From Undibacterium pigrum (GTDB taxonomy: Bacteria; Pseudomonadota; Gammaproteobacteria; Burkholderiales; Burkholderiaceae_D): 64,000 nucleotides of DNA. Positions 62,641 through 64,000 of this stretch are shown here, in pieces. The translations under genes and the position numbers were made by a program. The stretch lies in the NCBI RefSeq assembly GCF_003201815.1, contig NZ_QJKB01000003.1, positions 372,001 through 436,000 on the forward strand, in the 5' to 3' direction. Under the pieces are notes generated by a model. That model was not told the DNA's origin. It saw only the letters and a list, made by a program, of their open reading frames with translations, and did not search any database. Numbering within the stretch: position 1 is the first letter of the stretch; the number at the start of each line of letters is the position of its first letter.

Positions 62641-62998
62641 TTATAGACGTAAGTTACACGAAGTTTGCAGAGGCCAAAGGCAATTTCTGCCAAGTATCAG
62701 GCATATTTGTGTAAAAAACACGCTATCTGGGCCTATGTAGCAAAATGTACCAATTTTTGTTGGCTACCTCTAAAAAATAAGCATCATTTCCTTTCCCGGA
62801 AGAAATGCGGATGGAAATTATATTCTTATTATATAAGCAATAACTTGCAACACTTTGAAACATGCGTGTCCATGCCTGGATCGATTCATATAAAATCCAT
62901 TCCAACTTGCATTTATTGCAGGTTTGTTTATTAAGTTTATTAATCTAAGCTGCAAGCCTGCTCCTGGCTTATGCGGCACATCTACGATAGGAACATCC
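62641..62998. other. Divergent intergenic region
   Basis: About 360 bases between the symporter and the BI-1 family gene. It is AT-rich and should hold both promoters. The only element noted is the minus-strand TATAAT at 62643-62648. No coding frame with a ribosome site was found. Confidence 0.5.
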
Positions 62999-63679
62999 AT
63001 GGAACTGGCAAGCACCCAGCAAGGTTACGGTCCAGCGCGTGAGCGTTTTATCAGCAAGACCTTTAATCATCTCGGTGGCGCAATTCTGGCGTTCACTGCA
63101 ATAGAAGTAATTTTTTTCAAGACCGGCATCGCTGAAGTTATGGCACAAGCCATGCGCCATCTGCCATGGTTTCTGATCCTTGGCGCATTCATGCTGATAG
63201 GCTGGCTGGCATCGCGCGCTGCGCATACGGTAGAAAGCCTGCCGTTGCAATATGCCGCTTTGGGCGCCTACATCGTGGCAGAAGCCATTATCTTCATCCC
63301 CATCCTGTACATTGCCAATCAGGTAGCGCCTGGTGCGATTGCCACCGCCGGTCTGGTGACTGTGCTGGCAACGGTTGGCCTGGTAGGTATTGCCTATGTA
63401 TCCAGAAAAGATTTTTCTTTCCTGGGCAGCGTATTGAAATGGGGTGGCCTGGTAGCTCTGGTATTGATTGGCTGTGGCATGATTTTTGGCTTCCAGCTTG
63501 GCTTGTTCTTTTGCGTAGCCATGGTGGCATTTGCTGGCGCGTCCATCCTGTATGACGCTTCCAACATCATCCATCACTATCCAGAAGACCGCTATGTAGG
63601 CGCATCGCTGCAATTATTTGCTTCTGTTGCCCTGATGTTCTGGTATGTACTGCGCATCGTTATGAAACTGCGTGACTAA
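62999..63679 (+). CDS. Bax inhibitor-1/YccA family membrane protein
   Basis: 226 residues from ATG 62999 (AGGA upstream). Seven membrane segments, starting after FISKTFNHLGGAILAFTAIE. The family-typical late segment FAGASILYDASNIIHHYPED, followed by AS(L)QLF and a final helix, is clear. Bacterial YccA/YbhL proteins are inner-membrane proteins; YccA modulates the FtsH protease, and the family can conduct ions. The role here is not shown. Confidence 0.93.
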   Translation: MELASTQQGYGPARERFISKTFNHLGGAILAFTAIEVIFFKTGIAEVMAQAMRHLPWFLILGAFMLIGWLASRAAHTVESLPLQYAALGAYIVAEAIIFIPILYIANQVAPGAIATAGLVTVLATVGLVGIAYVSRKDFSFLGSVLKWGGLVALVLIGCGMIFGFQLGLFFCVAMVAFAGASILYDASNIIHHYPEDRYVGASLQLFASVALMFWYVLRIVMKLRD

Positions 63680-63728
63680 GCAAGTAACTCAGCGTATTAA
63701 AAACTAATCAGAGTAGTACCTGCATCTC

Positions 63729-63760
63729 CCAGCCTGCTAAATGAATTACATGCAGGCTGG
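63729..63760. terminator. Stem-loop between convergent genes
   Basis: CCAGCCTGC (63729-63737) and GCAGGCTGG (63752-63760) form a 9-bp stem with a 14-nt loop. It lies between the BI-1 stop and the convergent M28 stop. No strong T-run follows on either strand, so termination strength is uncertain. Confidence 0.5.
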
Positions 63761-63790
63761 AGTTTCCCCTCCCCCGTTTTACATGCTCCC

Positions 63791-64000
63791 TTACCGGCTT
63801 CCCTTGCCGCCCTCTTTTGATACTGCAGCTTGCCCGTCTTTACTCTTGACTCTGAAGTCAGTGCTCAGCATGGCCTGGTCCAGTAAATAGCTGGCCCTGG
63901 TCAGCAAATCCACAGCTCCCAGATAAAAGCGCGGATTGATTTTCTCTACCGTATCGCCAGGCTTATGGTAGTCAGGATGGTCTTCTACCCCAAAATAGAT
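63791..64000 (-). CDS. M28-family peptidase, C-terminal end (partial)
   Basis: Reading the minus strand from the window edge gives 69 residues and TAA at 63793-63791. The segment YFGVEDHPDYHKPGDTVEKI, then NPRFYLGAVDLL, is the C-terminal metal-ligand region of M28 aminopeptidases (G-x-D-HPDYHxPxDT). A Lys/Gly-rich tail follows. The rest of the gene lies outside the window. Confidence 0.8.
   Translation of the reverse strand: MYFGVEDHPDYHKPGDTVEKINPRFYLGAVDLLTRASYLLDQAMLSTDFRVKSKDGQAAVSKEGGKGSR

Overview
The window looks like chromosomal DNA of a betaproteobacterium, most likely Oxalobacteraceae (Undibacterium/Herbaspirillum-like). The basis is gene content and gene order: a full System I cytochrome c maturation cluster, the aspS - DUF502 - FmdB neighbourhood, a FadN-type beta-oxidation operon and a ybhP-clsB pair. 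No species was confirmed by any search. Gene density is high. No rRNA, tRNA or CRISPR array was seen.

Layout. 1-4440: the end of an ExbD gene, then a sulfate-binding protein, a secreted metallo-beta-lactamase-fold hydrolase and an arylsulfatase, which suggests sulfur scavenging. 4439-11183 (minus): ccmABCDEFGHI, with an intrinsic terminator between ccmB and ccmC. 11545-12357: a lone PhnD-type binding protein. 12443-16783: an oxalate-type acyl-CoA ligase and a PanE-family reductase (minus) diverge from an oxalate/formate-type MFS carrier (plus). The carrier promoter has a clean inverted repeat at its start point. 16995-24614: signalling genes (a 1299-residue double hybrid kinase, a kinase and a REC-PAS-GGDEF protein) plus two small VOC and YciI-like proteins.

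24997-37179 is the most coherent accessory block. It holds an SbmA/YddA-type peptide ABC transporter, a TonB-dependent receptor, an L-Ala-D/L-Glu epimerase, a TetR repressor, a D-aminopeptidase-like serine hydrolase, an MFS carrier, an MlrC-type M81 metallopeptidase, RidA and a DadA-like dehydrogenase. Together they read as a pathway for uptake and breakdown of peptides containing D-amino acids. Two matching 18-bp sites probably bind the TetR protein. 37180-40517 is decayed or foreign DNA: a broken WD40 gene, an orphan RelB-like antitoxin remnant, a cysteine-rich GH16-fold-like protein and an IS21 transposase stub.

40803-48861 (minus) is a TetR-controlled fatty-acid beta-oxidation operon. 49024-49136 is a 113-bp palindromic repeat. 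50510-52573 is a tight three-gene unit of polynucleotide-kinase-like ATPase, Thg1-like 3'-5' polymerase and membrane protein, a candidate RNA 5'-end repair module. 53987-61071 (minus) holds lipid, nucleotide and translation housekeeping genes (DUF429, clsB, ybhP-like, nudB, CsgG-like, aspS, DUF502, fmdB). The window ends with a sodium:solute symporter, a Bax inhibitor-1 family protein and the C-terminus of an M28 peptidase.

The main candidates for new biology are the kinase-Thg1-membrane operon and the microcystin-degradation-like D-peptide cluster that lacks mlrA. After them come the oxalate trio using a PanE-type reductase and the unusual GH16-like protein without a signal peptide.
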